Shown here: piece by piece, positions 48,649-58,914 of the stretch
Layout: each line of letters starts with the position of its first letter
Position numbering within the stretch: position 1 is the stretch's first letter
DNA from: Nymphaea colorata
Taxonomy: Eukaryota; Streptophyta; Magnoliopsida; Nymphaeales; Nymphaeaceae
NCBI RefSeq assembly: GCF_008831285.2
Contig: NC_045149.1
Coordinates: 7,094,417 to 7,158,416 of the forward strand
Direction: 5' to 3'
Length of the DNA stretch: 64,000 nucleotides
Notes under the pieces: generated by a model
The model's input: only the letters and a program-made list of their open reading frames with translations
What the model was told of the DNA's origin: nothing
Database searches by the model: none
Translations under genes and position numbers: made by a program

Positions 48649-49029
48649 CCCTGATCACCCACCCAACTCCTCTCCTATCTCAAGCCTCACCAACCCCTCC
48701 TTCCCCAACTGTACTCAGGGAAGAAAGAGCAGGCGACAAGGCTGCCACACCAGGATTCTCTCTCTCTCTCCCTCCCTCTTTCTGACCAAAGTTTTAGTGT
48801 ATGACGACAGGTGAGCAGCAGCTATCTTCCTTCTTCCCTCGGTTGTTCACTCGGCTTAGATTCAACACTTTTTTTTGTTCCTTTACCGTTCCTTATATTC
48901 CCTTCGAAATGACTAAATCGCCTTCCTCTCTACCTCTCTCCTCATCCCCGCCAACAACTTGACCAAATCCCAACGTTAAACTGCCGCCTCTCTCAATCGT
49001 TATCTAAATCGGTGGGTCAGATCAGATTA
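48649..49029 (-). promoter_or_regulatory. Upstream region of the DUF1218 gene
   Basis: In gene orientation this is a purine-rich leader (GAGAGAGAATCC tract near 48750-48775) preceded by AT-rich DNA. No specific element was identified. Confidence 0.35.
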
Positions 49030-49620
49030 GATTATGCAAATCAACAAACAAAATCTTTTTCACTTTTAACAAAAATTTTATTAATAGTTTTGATATTATA
49101 TGAGCATATTTTTAAAATAGACACTCCTTTTTAATCCTTTTACCAGTTTTTCAAACCGGTGTTTCTCTTTATGAATCTTTTTATAATAGATTATACAAAT
49201 GAAAAAACAAATCTTTTTCACCTTTTACGGGAATTTTATTAACAGTCCCCCCATATTATGGGCATAATTTCAAAATGAACACTCTTTTTTAGTCCTTTTA
49301 CTGTTTTTTGAAGCTGGTGCTTCTCTCTTCATAATGGATTATGCAAATGAAAAAAAAATATTTTTTGCCTTTTACGATAATTTTATTAATAGTCCCGATA
49401 TTATGGGCATATTTTTCAAATGGACACTCTTTTTTAGTTCTTTTACTATTTTCTCCAGCTGGTGCTTCTCTCTTCATAATGGATTATGCAAATGAAGAAA
49501 CAAATCTTTTTGGCCTTTTACGAGAATTTTATTAATAGTCCCGATATTATGGGCATATTTTCAAAATGGACACTCATTTTTAGTCCTTTTACTTGGTGCT
49601 CCTCTCTTCATAATGGATTA
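49030..49620. repeat. Tandem repeat, about 145-bp units, four copies
   Basis: The anchor GATTATGCAAAT (or GATTATACAAAT) starts units at 49030, 49189, 49337 and 49482; a partial fifth begins at 49616. Unit lengths are 159, 148, 145 and 134. Each carries TTTTATTAA.AGT, ATTATGGGCATA, ACACTC.TTTTTAGTCCTTTTAC and GGTGCTTCTCTCTTCATAATG blocks. Confidence 0.93.
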
Positions 49621-49624
49621 TGAA

Positions 49625-50026
49625 GAGTTCGGCTAAACGCTCAATTTGCTTCCCCATTGAGTTATACACGAGTCGATTAGAACTTGAGCTCAATCAGCTC
49701 AACTCCATTTGAATATATTGCTCAGCTCGAGCTCAACTAGATAAACATGCTTTCGGTTTGAGCTCAACTCGTTTAAGCTATTTTACCAACTTTTTATTTG
49801 ACTTGATCGCTTTCCATGGTTTTGGAAACTACCAAAAAGAAAAACTTGATTAAACAAGCTTACTAGAGTTTAATCAAGTTGAGTTCATGTAACTCAAATT
49901 TTACTCATTCATAATCTCGAGTTTCAAGGTCAATTACAGTTCGACAAGAGTCTAAATAAATTGAACTTAACCCAAAAAGTTCAAATCTAGCCCGAGTTGA
50001 CCCAACTCATTTCATAGCCCTAGTCC
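49625..50026. mobile_element. Degenerate MITE-like element rich in GAGCTC/CAACTC words, copy 1
   Basis: The region is full of GAGCTCAA/TTGAGCTC words of both orientations and ends AACTCATTTCATAGCCCTAG. Reversed, this gives CTAGGGCTATGAAATGAGTT, an hAT-like terminus. A related element begins with TAGGGGTCAATAACGAGTCG at 57217. It has no coding capacity. Confidence 0.5.
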
Positions 50027-50231
50027 CTCCTCACACTCGACACTTGCTCATGTTTGGCCTTTGAATACAGAATCAGTTATAAATGAACTTTGTCGCCTTA
50101 AAGAAGAAAAAATATCAAATACATAAATTGTTTTGGAAAACCATAAAAATAAAGCCTTTAAAACTAGCTAGAAACGTTGGTTTTTAGAAAAATAGCAATA
50201 TCGCTATTTGCCCGAACACTCAACGCATATG

Positions 50232-50555
50232 TAGACCTGGGCTGGGCCGATAAAACCCGGCCCGATAAAACCCAGCCCAGGTCGGCCTGTCTGGCCCAAA
50301 ACCCTGCCCGGCCCGTTTAGTAATAAAAAACATTTTTTAATTATAAAATAAATTTTTAATAATATAAAATATATTTTTATTAATAAAATACATATTATTA
50401 AATTTTTAAAAAATTAAAAAAAATAATTATTAAACGGACCAACCCGGGCCGCACATCAGGCCCGGCCCGCCGGGCTGTTTTCTCGGCCCGAACCTGGACC
50501 GGATCGGGCTGAGTACTAGGTACCCGATGGGTACTCTGCTCATTGCCCAGGTTTA
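50232..50555. mobile_element. hAT-like non-autonomous element, GGCCCGGG type, copy C
   Basis: The left end TAGACCTGGGC and the right end, reversed, TAAACCTGGGC form a terminal inverted repeat. Inside, GC-rich GGCCCGG blocks flank an AT-only core of about 110 bases. No matching target-site duplication was found. Confidence 0.65.
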
Positions 50556-51345
50556 CCAGGATAGTTCACTTATTTTTCAAAAAGTAAGGGGTACTTACTT
50601 TTTTTATTTAGCCCTTAAGAAGGGAGCTGTCTTCTTTTTAAAATAGAGGACCATTTTAGTAATTCCCGCCACACATATATACTTTTTCACTTGCCCCCAT
50701 GAACAAAAATATTAGAATGTTGAGAAGGACCAATTGACGATGATTGCAGGAAATCATATTTTGGCAAATGTTTTAAGTAGGGGCATTTGGATGTTGGTTT
50801 GTGAAAACTTGGTTTTGTAAAAAATCAATTTTGTTTTTTTTAAAGAGTTTTCAAAAACATAGTTTGTGTGGTTTGTATATTTGGCTGACATATCCAAAAC
50901 CAGCATTCCAAAACTATTGTTTTGAAGGCAAAACCACATTATTTTGAATTTGAAGTGTCATCCAAATGCAAATAGTTTATTCCATGTAAATAAGAATCCT
51001 AGTTCATCTATCTATTTGTCTTTTTTTTTTCATGCATGTAACCCAAGATAACTTAGCTTTATGTAACCATAGTTGCAATTTGGTTTACATTTTAATCATC
51101 TCAAGTTCTGATTCAAGTTTGTTGTTTTGTGGAACTGTAAAATCTGACATCTAAAAACATAAAGGTTTTGAGGGGTCATTTGACATTAGGAACACTTTGT
51201 GGGTGTTTCATGAATATGCTTTTGATTAATGAAGGAGCACTTTGTGGGTGCTTCAATAATCTTCTTTTTATTCATGAAACATCCATATAGTAAAGAACCC
51301 TATATTATACTTTGAATTCATAGGCCGGAGTCACTGAGGAGGTTG
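50556..51345. other. AT-rich intergenic DNA
   Basis: No gene is recognised. A CACTTTGTGGGTG phrase is repeated near 51191 and 51239 with complementary TGAAAC/GTTTCA neighbours. Confidence 0.5.
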
Positions 51346-51353
51346 GATGATGT

Positions 51354-51561
51354 TAGGGGTGGACCTCGCCGGAGGGGAGCGCGATCTTGGGCGTGCCGGC
51401 CTTCGAGGAGGAGAAGCTAAAGGAGGAGGGGTTGGAGAGGGAGACGGAGCGTGCCTGGCCGACCCGAGCTGCGTCATTTGACCAGAGACCCAATTTTTTC
51501 GGGCCCGGGTCGGGCCGAGTACTGGGTACCCGATGGCGGCCTGGCCGGATGCCCAGGCCTA
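51354..51561. mobile_element. hAT-like MITE, 208 bp, with 8-bp target-site duplication, copy D
   Basis: The element starts TAGGGGTGG and ends CCAGGCCTA, an imperfect terminal inverted repeat. It is flanked by GATGATGT (51346-51353) and GATGATGA (51562-51569). An 8-bp duplication and TAGGG termini are typical of the hAT superfamily. The interior carries the GGGCCCGGGTCGGGCCGAGTA block shared with the other copies but lacks the AT core. This copy best classifies the family. Confidence 0.7.
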
Positions 51562-51569
51562 GATGATGA

Positions 51570-52302
51570 GCATCCCACCTCAAGTCACTACAAAAACGTA
51601 AATTCAATGAAAAAAGAACCATTTTGCAGCAATATAAAAAAAAAAAGGAGGGTGGATTTGAGAAGTGGCAAAATCAATGTTTAACTTGGAAATAAGTGAA
51701 CAAAGAAGGGACTACGAAGGAAACCCTATTTCTTTCCCTTTTTCCTTTGTCCACCGCCGCTTTCTTTTATGGACGAAGCTTAACGACGAAGCAACGTGTG
51801 AGTGCAACAGCAAAGCTCGCCGTTGTTAAAGATCCTTTGATAAGCAAAAAGCAAAAGCAGATAAGCACAGAAGATCATAAACAAAGAAAAGAAAAAAAGT
51901 AACTGAAAGTTGGACTGATCACCGTTTACAAAGCGTATCTTTAGCGGCATATTGATTGATGGTCATTCCCCACTTTTCCCCTCAAATTTAATCATCTTAC
52001 CATCTTCCACGGTTGAACGATTATTCATTGTTGCTAATGCCAATGTACTGACTGGGTGATTATTTGTTTATATGTATAAGAATTTTATTCTATCGTGCGT
52101 CGAATATTGTTTGCTGGCTAAATATTAAAAGTCAGATTTTATCCAAAAGACATCATAAACTTTTGGTAATGTTCATCGGACTTGTTGCTAGTCACAATCT
52201 CTTTTACGTTTTAATAATTTGGCAACATCTAATATATATATATATAGAAAGAGAGAGCTACGAAGGCATGGTGGGTGTTCGAGCTCCTAACACTTGTCCA
52301 CT
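51570..52302. other. Intergenic DNA
   Basis: No gene is recognised. A short TA/GA tract lies near 52230-52256. Confidence 0.5.
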
Positions 52303-52476
52303 TCTAGTGTGAAGGGTATTTCAGTCCTTAGAAAATAAAGCTTTTTTTTTTCCTTGAAAGTGCCCTCTTATTCTACATGAGGGCTTCTAATGTGAAGGGT
52401 ATTGCAGTCTTTAACAAATAAAGCCTTCTCTTTCTTTTTTTTTCCCTTGAAAGTGCACTCATGTTATGCATGAGGG
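52303..52476. repeat. Tandem duplication, 83-bp period
   Basis: Copies begin TCTAGTGTGAAGGGTATTTC at 52303 and TCTAATGTGAAGGGTATTGC at 52386. Both contain AAATAAAG, a pyrimidine run, TTGAAAGTGC and CATGAGGGC. Confidence 0.9.
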
Positions 52477-52679
52477 CATTTTGGCCATTTGAGCCCCGAA
52501 CATCCACTTCCAACATTTAACCTCTCCGGATAAAACTGCCGACTGATATCCAATCGTATTTATTAAAATTTTGACCCATTGACTCTTTATACATAGCATA
52601 CCGCCAAACTGGACAGTCCACGACTTGTTTGCCACAAAAGTCAATCATGTCCAACTCGAGCAAGCTGTTCACACTCACA

Positions 52680-52681
<2 letters not shown>

Positions 52682-52717
<36 letters not shown>

Positions 52718-52781
52718 GACAACATTGTTCCGTGTCAAATCCACTTATTTGATTTTTGTAAAGAGGAATGTGTGACATGTA

Positions 52782-52854
<73 letters not shown>

Positions 52855-52965
52855 TATCCACTTATTTCATTTTTGTAAAGAGGGATGTGTGACATGTATA
52901 TATATATATATATAACATGTCCCTATTTCATTTTTGTAAAAGGGAATGTGTGACATGTAAGATTA
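52682..52965. repeat. Minisatellite copies separated by long TA tracts
   Basis: Three copies of a unit of about 45 bases (cores TTTTGTAAAGAGGAATGTGT, TTTTGTAAAGAGGGATGTGT and TTTTGTAAAAGGGAATGTGT, each ending GACATGTA) start near 52735, 52855 and 52917. They are separated by TA arrays at about 52786-52852 and 52898-52914. Another TA array (52683-52714) precedes the first. Confidence 0.92.
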
Positions 52966-54299
52966 CTTGGCGGGCAATATTCGTTTGTCATCTCGTCATT
53001 TTCCCATCTTTACACGCCACCTTCCTTTGATCAAAGCGTTGAAAACCCACGTGGGATTTTCTTTTAATGGCTTTCCATTTTTTTACTAATAAATTATTGA
53101 AACTTCCATGCGCATATTCAGGGATACCGACGCAGGCCTAGAGGAAAACGAAGGTAAGTAGGAATATATCGTATTTGACTTAGATATTTGATGAAAAAAA
53201 CAAATATTAAAAAAATTAATATCTAATTAAGAGATTGAATGAGATTTGAATTTAAAAAATAACATTTGATCGGATTTCAGATACATGTATAATGGGATTC
53301 AGATCCGATTTATTTTTAAAATTTTAAAATAAATGACATATATAGCAATGAGCCACACATCCACCCTATGCCCCTTTTAGAGGGATTCATTTTCATGTAG
53401 TTTTCTTGGAGAACAAAACAAATAACCTGTTCCCCAAGTTTCTTGGTAAAAGAGAACCATATAAAATATTAAGGGCATCATTTTCTTCAGGCTTCTTGTT
53501 AGGGGAAAAGGGAAGCTCGCACTATACCACTTAAGTGTGAATCATCTTTGTCTTCAAAAAAGAGTTGAAGTGAGGAAAGCGTGAGTCTCACTCTTCAATG
53601 GTAGATAAGTCAAAGTTCCCTTCCCACTTGGCATTTCCCCCTCTAAGCTCAAACAAACAAGCCCTAAGCACACCATTTAAGCATACAAACCTTTTAGAGA
53701 TTTTGATTACCTTGTCGCGACATAATTAGGCCAAATCCAGAGGTAGAACTAGAATTTTTTCATTACAAAGAGCCACACTAGTTTTAAAATCTTCACAGGA
53801 GCCGAAAATATAATTTTTCAAAGTTTTTATATAGGCAAAATCAATACTTTTCTTTAAAAAGTTTGGGTTGACTGGTGGGGAAACCTTGGCTCCGCCCCTA
53901 ACCAAATGTAATTCTGGTTATGAATTTTGGATATGTTTGATAGTTTTGGATTTCATATATGAGGTTGATGTGAAATCTCATTTACATGGGAGTATAGAAA
54001 AAACAAACACTATATTTCACTACTTAATATGTGAGAATGAACATTCGAGACCCTCATTATGTGTCTTAAACCTCATATTTGAGGTCAATTCGGGAAGGGA
54101 TTGAAATACGATATCCGAGTAGATCACTGAAGATGTAATATCTAAAGTAAACAAAAGCCCATAAGGGATAGTTTGACAATAGAAACACTCCTAAGATTGT
54201 CTAAATCTTACTCATTTACCCCCACATCATATTAGTTTGAGGCTCAAAGGAAATGACCTTTAAAATGAAGTAAATGATAGGCCTATATACTTTGAGGGT
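52966..54299. other. Intergenic DNA with a TIR element
   Basis: AT-rich; no gene is recognised. It contains the element at 53735-53905. A CCTCATATTTGAGGTC-type palindrome lies near 54070. Confidence 0.5.
53735..53905. mobile_element. TIR element of the GGCGGAGC type (MITE-like), second copy
   Basis: The left end CAGAGGTAGAACTAGAA is partly complementary to the right end, which reversed reads GTTAGGGGCGGAGCCAAG. The interior is AT-rich and non-coding. It is related to the element at 9494. Confidence 0.45.
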
Positions 54300-54490
54300 T
54301 TATAGCACATTGGACAGCAAGACAGTCCACTTCAAAGGGGGTCTAATGTTCAAATCCCTAATCGCAGTCACAACCCAGTGTGCTCATCCTCTGGGCTGTA
54401 ATAGGTCTTGACGCAAGCTCTGTGAACCCAGGGAGTGATGGACACATGGGGGAGGCACTTGCCTTTCTTTGGGGCATGGAGATGAACCAC
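54300..54490 (+). mobile_element. tRNA-derived SINE, family 2
   Basis: An A-box-like TAGCACATTGGACAG lies at 54303-54317 and a B-box-like TGTTCAAATCCCT at 54348-54360, with normal spacing. A GC-richer body (CCCAGGGAGTGATGGACAC) follows and ends in a T/A-rich tail near 54500. Confidence 0.6.
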
Positions 54491-54639
54491 TCACCTTGAT
54501 TTTTTTTAAAAAAAGACTGGCTTATATACTTCTTTTGAGGTGAAATATCATTTAGTTAAGAGATGTCTCTCCCAGTAGTATTGCGTAGGAAAGATCATTT
54601 AATTGGTTCTGATTTGTTGGATTGTCAACTTCAATCTGG

Positions 54640-56450
54640 CTATTGGTTTAGCAGGTAATCTTGGATTAGATCAACATAAAGGTTAGAACTCTTGACTTTC
54701 TTTAAGTTGGTAGTCTTAGAAGTATACCAATTTGACATATGCTCGGAAGTATCTCTTTCTTGTCAGGATTTAGTTAGATCCAAAGTTGGCCTCCAATTTG
54801 AAAATATCTAAACATATAACATAATAATGTTCAATTTTGATTCAAAATTGATTAAGCAAGTAATCTTGGATTAGATCAACACTTCGCTTTCTTGTCAGGA
54901 TTTAGCTAGATCCAAAGTTGGCCTCCAATTTGAAAATATCTAAACATAGAACATAATAATGTTCAATCTTGATTGAAAATTGATTAAGCAGGTAATCTTG
55001 GATTAGATCAACACAAAGGTTTGAACTCTTGACTTTCTTCAAGTTGGTAGTCTTATAAGTATACCAATTTGACATATGCTCTGAAGTATTTCTTTTTTGT
55101 CAGGATTTAGCTAGATCCAAAGTTGGCCTCCAATTTGAAAATATCTAAACATATAACATAATAATGTTCAATCTTGATTCAAAATTGATTAAGCAGGTAA
55201 TCTTGGATTAGATAAACACTTCGCTTTCTTGTCAGGATTTAGCTAGATCCAAAGTTGGCGAAAATATCTAAACATAGAACATAATAATGTTCAATCTTGA
55301 TTGAAAATTGATTAAGCAGGTAATCTTGGATTAGATCAACACAAAGGTTTGAACTCTTGACTTTCTTCAAGTTGATAGTCTTATAAGTATACCAATTTGA
55401 CATATGCTCCGAAGTATTGCTTTTTTGTCAAGATTTAGCTAGATCCAAAGTTGGCCTCCAATTTGAAAATATCTAAACATATAACATAATAATGTTCAAT
55501 TTTGATTGAAAATTGATTAAGCAAGTAATCTTTGATTAGATCAACACTTCGCTTTCTTGTCAGGATTTAGCTAGATCCAAAGTTGGTCTCCAATTTGAAA
55601 ATATCTAAACATAGAACATAATAATGTTCAATCTTGATTCAAAATTGATTAAGCAGGTAATCTTGGATTAGATCAACACAAAGGTTTGAACTCTTGACTT
55701 TCTTCAAGTTGATAGTCTTATAAGTATACCAATTTGACATATGCTCTGAAGTATTTCTTTTTTGTCAGGATTTAGCTGGATCCAAAGTTGGCCTCCAATT
55801 TGAAAATATCTAAACATATAACATAATAATGTTCAATCTTGATTCAAAATTGATTAAGCAGGTAATCTTGGATTAGATAAACACTTCGCTTTCTTGTCAG
55901 GATTTAGCTAGATCCAAAGTTGGCGAAAATATCTAAACATAGAACATAATAATGTTCAATCTTGATTCAAAATTGATTAAGCAGGTAATCTTGGATTAGA
56001 TCAACACAAAGGTTTGAACTCTTGACTTTCTTCAAGTTGATAGTCTTATAAGTATACCAATTTGACATATGCTCCGAAGTATTGCTTTTTTGTCAAGATT
56101 TAGCTAGATCCAAAGTTGGCCTCCAATTTGAAAATATCTAAACATATAACATAATAATGTTCAATTTTGATTGAAAATTGATTAAGCAAGTAATCTTTGA
56201 TTAGATCAACACTTCGCTTTCTTGTCAGGATTTAGCTAGATCCAAAGTTGGTCTCCAATTTGAAAATATCTAAACATAGAACATAATAATGTTCAATCTT
56301 GATTCAAAATTGATTAAGCAGGTAATCTTGGATTAGATCAACAATTCGCTTTCTTCTCAAGATTTAGTTAGATCCAAAGTTGGCCTCCAATTTAAAAATA
56401 TCAAAACATAGAACATAATAATGTTCAATCTAAATTCAAAATCGACACAT
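54640..56450. repeat. Three-level higher-order tandem array
   Basis: The anchor GTAATCTTGGATTAGAT (or TTTGATTAGAT) occurs at 54655, 54860, 54992, 55197, 55320, 55525, 55657, 55862, 55985, 56190 and 56322. Spacings are 205, 132, 205, 123, 205, 132, 205, 123, 205, 132. Long (205) monomers alternate with short (132/123) ones. The 123 form is the 132 form lacking CTCCAATTT. The four-monomer set 132+205+123+205 recurs every 665 bases (54860, 55525, 56190). Long monomers carry an extra block with TTTGAACTCTTGACTTTCTT. No coding capacity is seen. Confidence 0.96.
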
Positions 56451-56954
56451 CTATTTACATTCTCAAAGCTAAATTTGGTCTTTTGATCTTGCAATCAGTA
56501 AAAAAGATGACCATTTTCATGTGAAAATGTAGAGCCTTTTTTTTTTTTTCTTAAAAGGTTTTCAAAAGAACGTACAATATACAAATCGTAAAATCTGTAA
56601 GAGACATTGAAAAAATATGGATGTAAAAACTATGGAAAACAATTTCAAGTTCCGCTCGAAAATAACGGCAATTTGCATAGTGGTAGTGATAAAAATTTCA
56701 CGTTCTTTTTTGTTTTCCTCTTCTTCATTTTGGAAACAACATTTGAAGGCTTTTTCACGTGGCTAAAAGTATTTACTTTGGGGACGAAAAATCCATACTC
56801 TTGGCATGGAGGTTAATATCGAGACCTTTAAATTAAACAAAATTAATAATCTCTAGATTTCAGCATAATCTGGTGAGAGAGCTAAGTTGTCTATTTGTTA
56901 GAGCAAATTAGAGGCTATGGCAGAGCAACAAAGTTTTGGTTGAGGTACTTCTCA
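56451..56954. other. AT-rich intergenic DNA
   Basis: No gene or element is recognised between the tandem array and the SINE. Confidence 0.5.
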
Positions 56955-57185
56955 ACATCCTAATGGGGTGGCGCAACGTTCGGGGTGGGGGCAGGTAGGT
57001 GGTCAGTTTTCGTTTCAAATCTCTATAGCTTAAACTCTTTATACTGCAAAAGGAGGGCCACCGATGTGCAAGCTAAAACATGTGGAGACAGCATCTCGAC
57101 GCGTTGAAAGCAAGTCCTCTATCCTATGAAAATGAGAGGTTGGGTGGAGGTTTCGGTTGCTGTCATGTCTGGCTGTAAGAAATCT
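56955..57185 (+). mobile_element. tRNA-derived SINE, family 1, copy 2
   Basis: GGTGGCGCAACG (56967-56978) corresponds to the A-box and GTTTCAAATCTC (57012-57023) to the B-box. Downstream blocks GTGCAAGCTAAAACA, GACAGCATCTCGACGCG and GAAAGCAAG match the copy at 11378-11610 in order. Confidence 0.65.
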
Positions 57186-57216
57186 CGTTCACCCAAAAAG
57201 GTATCTCTCAAAATTA

Positions 57217-57480
57217 GGGGTCAATAACGAGTCGAACCGAGTCATTTACTTAACGAGTCGACCTTGAGTTCATGAGTCAACTCGTTCAAATAATCGACTT
57301 GAGTTCGAATTCAACATGTAAGTACCAAGGCGAGCTCATGCCTTAATCGAGTTTGTCGAGTCTTAATGAAGTTGATATATTCAAACGAGTTTACGAGTTT
57401 GCCGAGACTTAATCAAATCGAGCTCGAGCTCAACACGTAACCATGAATATCAATTCTATTCTAACGAGTTTTGTGGATTT
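57217..57480. mobile_element. Degenerate MITE-like element rich in GAGTC/GAGCTC words, copy 2
   Basis: It begins TAGGGGTCAATAACGAGTCG and contains repeated GAGTCGAAC, GAGTTTGTCGAG and GAGCTCGAGCTCAA words. It appears related to the element at 49625-50026. Its right end is unclear. Confidence 0.45.
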
Positions 57481-57859
57481 CATATCTATAGAAAATAAAT
57501 CTCTGGGATGCTCAGGCCAAAAAATCAGAGGGGGTCTGACTGCAATTCCTGGGACATGAGATCCTTGGTAGTAGATAATCTCTTTTGGTAAACAAGTGCC
57601 CTAATATTTTAAACATATATACTTTATTTTGGACTTCCGTAAAAGTAAAAGTTATTTTTATGATAAAAAACAGTTTAGCAATATGCTATCTTTCAAAATA
57701 TTGGCGACTATTTTGTCTGAACCTAAGTCTACAACTAAAAGACTTAATTGTAATTAAGTTCACCATGGTTGGCCTAAATATATTATAAATTAGTTTTAAA
57801 CTATCGGCAGCTTGGAAGAGGTTACATGTGATTCTTGCTTATATCATTCCGATTCTGAT

Positions 57860-58045
57860 CAGGGTCAGCCCGGCCCGGCCGTTTAAATTTAAAAAATATT
57901 AAAAAAATATTTTTTAGTTTTTTTTGTTTTAATAATATATATTTATTATTAATAAGTATATTTTATATTTAAAAAAGTTATTTTATAATTAAAAAATTAT
58001 TTTTTAATTTTAAATGTGCCGGGCTGGGCCCAGGCCGACCCTTAC
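57860..58045. mobile_element. hAT-like non-autonomous element, GGCCCGGG type, copy E
   Basis: The left end CAGGGTCAGCCCGGCCCGG and the right end, reversed, GTAAGGGTCGGCCTGGGCCC are imperfect inverted repeats around an AT-only core of about 130 bases. Confidence 0.6.
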
Positions 58046-58091
58046 TCTGGGGTCTTAAATCTGAAGTTGCATTAAAAGATGTACTCTCCAA

Positions 58092-58175
58092 GATCCAAAC
58101 TGAGGATCTCTATAACGTGGATCTCAAATCCACGATCCAAACTGAGGATCTCTATAACGTGGATCTCAAATCCAC
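58092..58175. repeat. 42-bp tandem duplication
   Basis: GATCCAAACTGAGGATCTCT starts at 58092 and again at 58134. Each unit ends GGATCTCAAATCCAC, itself partly palindromic. The copies are almost identical. Confidence 0.92.
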
Positions 58176-58914
58176 GTTACATGTTAAAAACCAACGATTT
58201 AAAATCGGATGAGAGGAGGTTTAATTTTAACTCCATGGATTTGAGATCCCAAAGATCTGAGGTCACCATAAATCTTAAATCTACGATGAAACAAACACAT
58301 CATAAGTTTACAAATTTGAGATTCCCAATAATCTCAAATCACATTGAATATGAGTCCGAGGTTACCAAACACTCCCTGATGTGTATCAAATCCAAAAAAT
58401 TTGTGTTCAGATTCAAGAAAATTTCAGAACCAAATCTAAACAACGGACAGCGTTGGGAGCTTTTCCGCCTTAGTTTTGTTTAAAAATTAAGAACCTTCGA
58501 TGCATATTGCTTGAGTGTGTCAAAAAGGAAGACGAAAAGCATAAAAAAGTCAAAAAATTATGATTCACTTTCGAAACAATATAATCCAAAAACATAATCC
58601 GTGACAAGTGAGTTATGTTGAATACATCTATATCATTATATTAAGCGAACTTATTGTCTTTTAGCTTGAGACAACCAACAACCCACAAAATTTCGTGAAT
58701 ATAAGACCCTTAATTGAGGACTTGTAGCTAGCCACCCACTGTTTTCAAGAAAATTTGAAGGCTCTTCCATTCTTTTTATTTCAAAAGTTTTAGGCTGCAT
58801 CGTGACTTAGATGATGATTATGAAAAGCAATCGAGTTGATTCGGAGAAGAAGCTCTCTCTCTCTCTTTTTCACACAGATCCATGTTGATGCATGGTCGAT
58901 CTCATCCAAGGTGA
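58176..58914. other. Upstream region of the PPR gene
   Basis: AT-rich; no other gene is recognised. A short CT tract lies at about 58853-58868, near the expected leader of the PPR transcript. A 134-codon frame spanning 58079-58483 derives from the tandem repeat and is not credible. Confidence 0.45.

Noticed and set aside
52625-52915. Frames of alternating Ile-Tyr
   Set aside because: Direct translation of TA microsatellites.
54300-54365. Possible tRNA gene
   Set aside because: A- and B-boxes are present but no cloverleaf or anticodon arm forms; the SINE explanation fits better.
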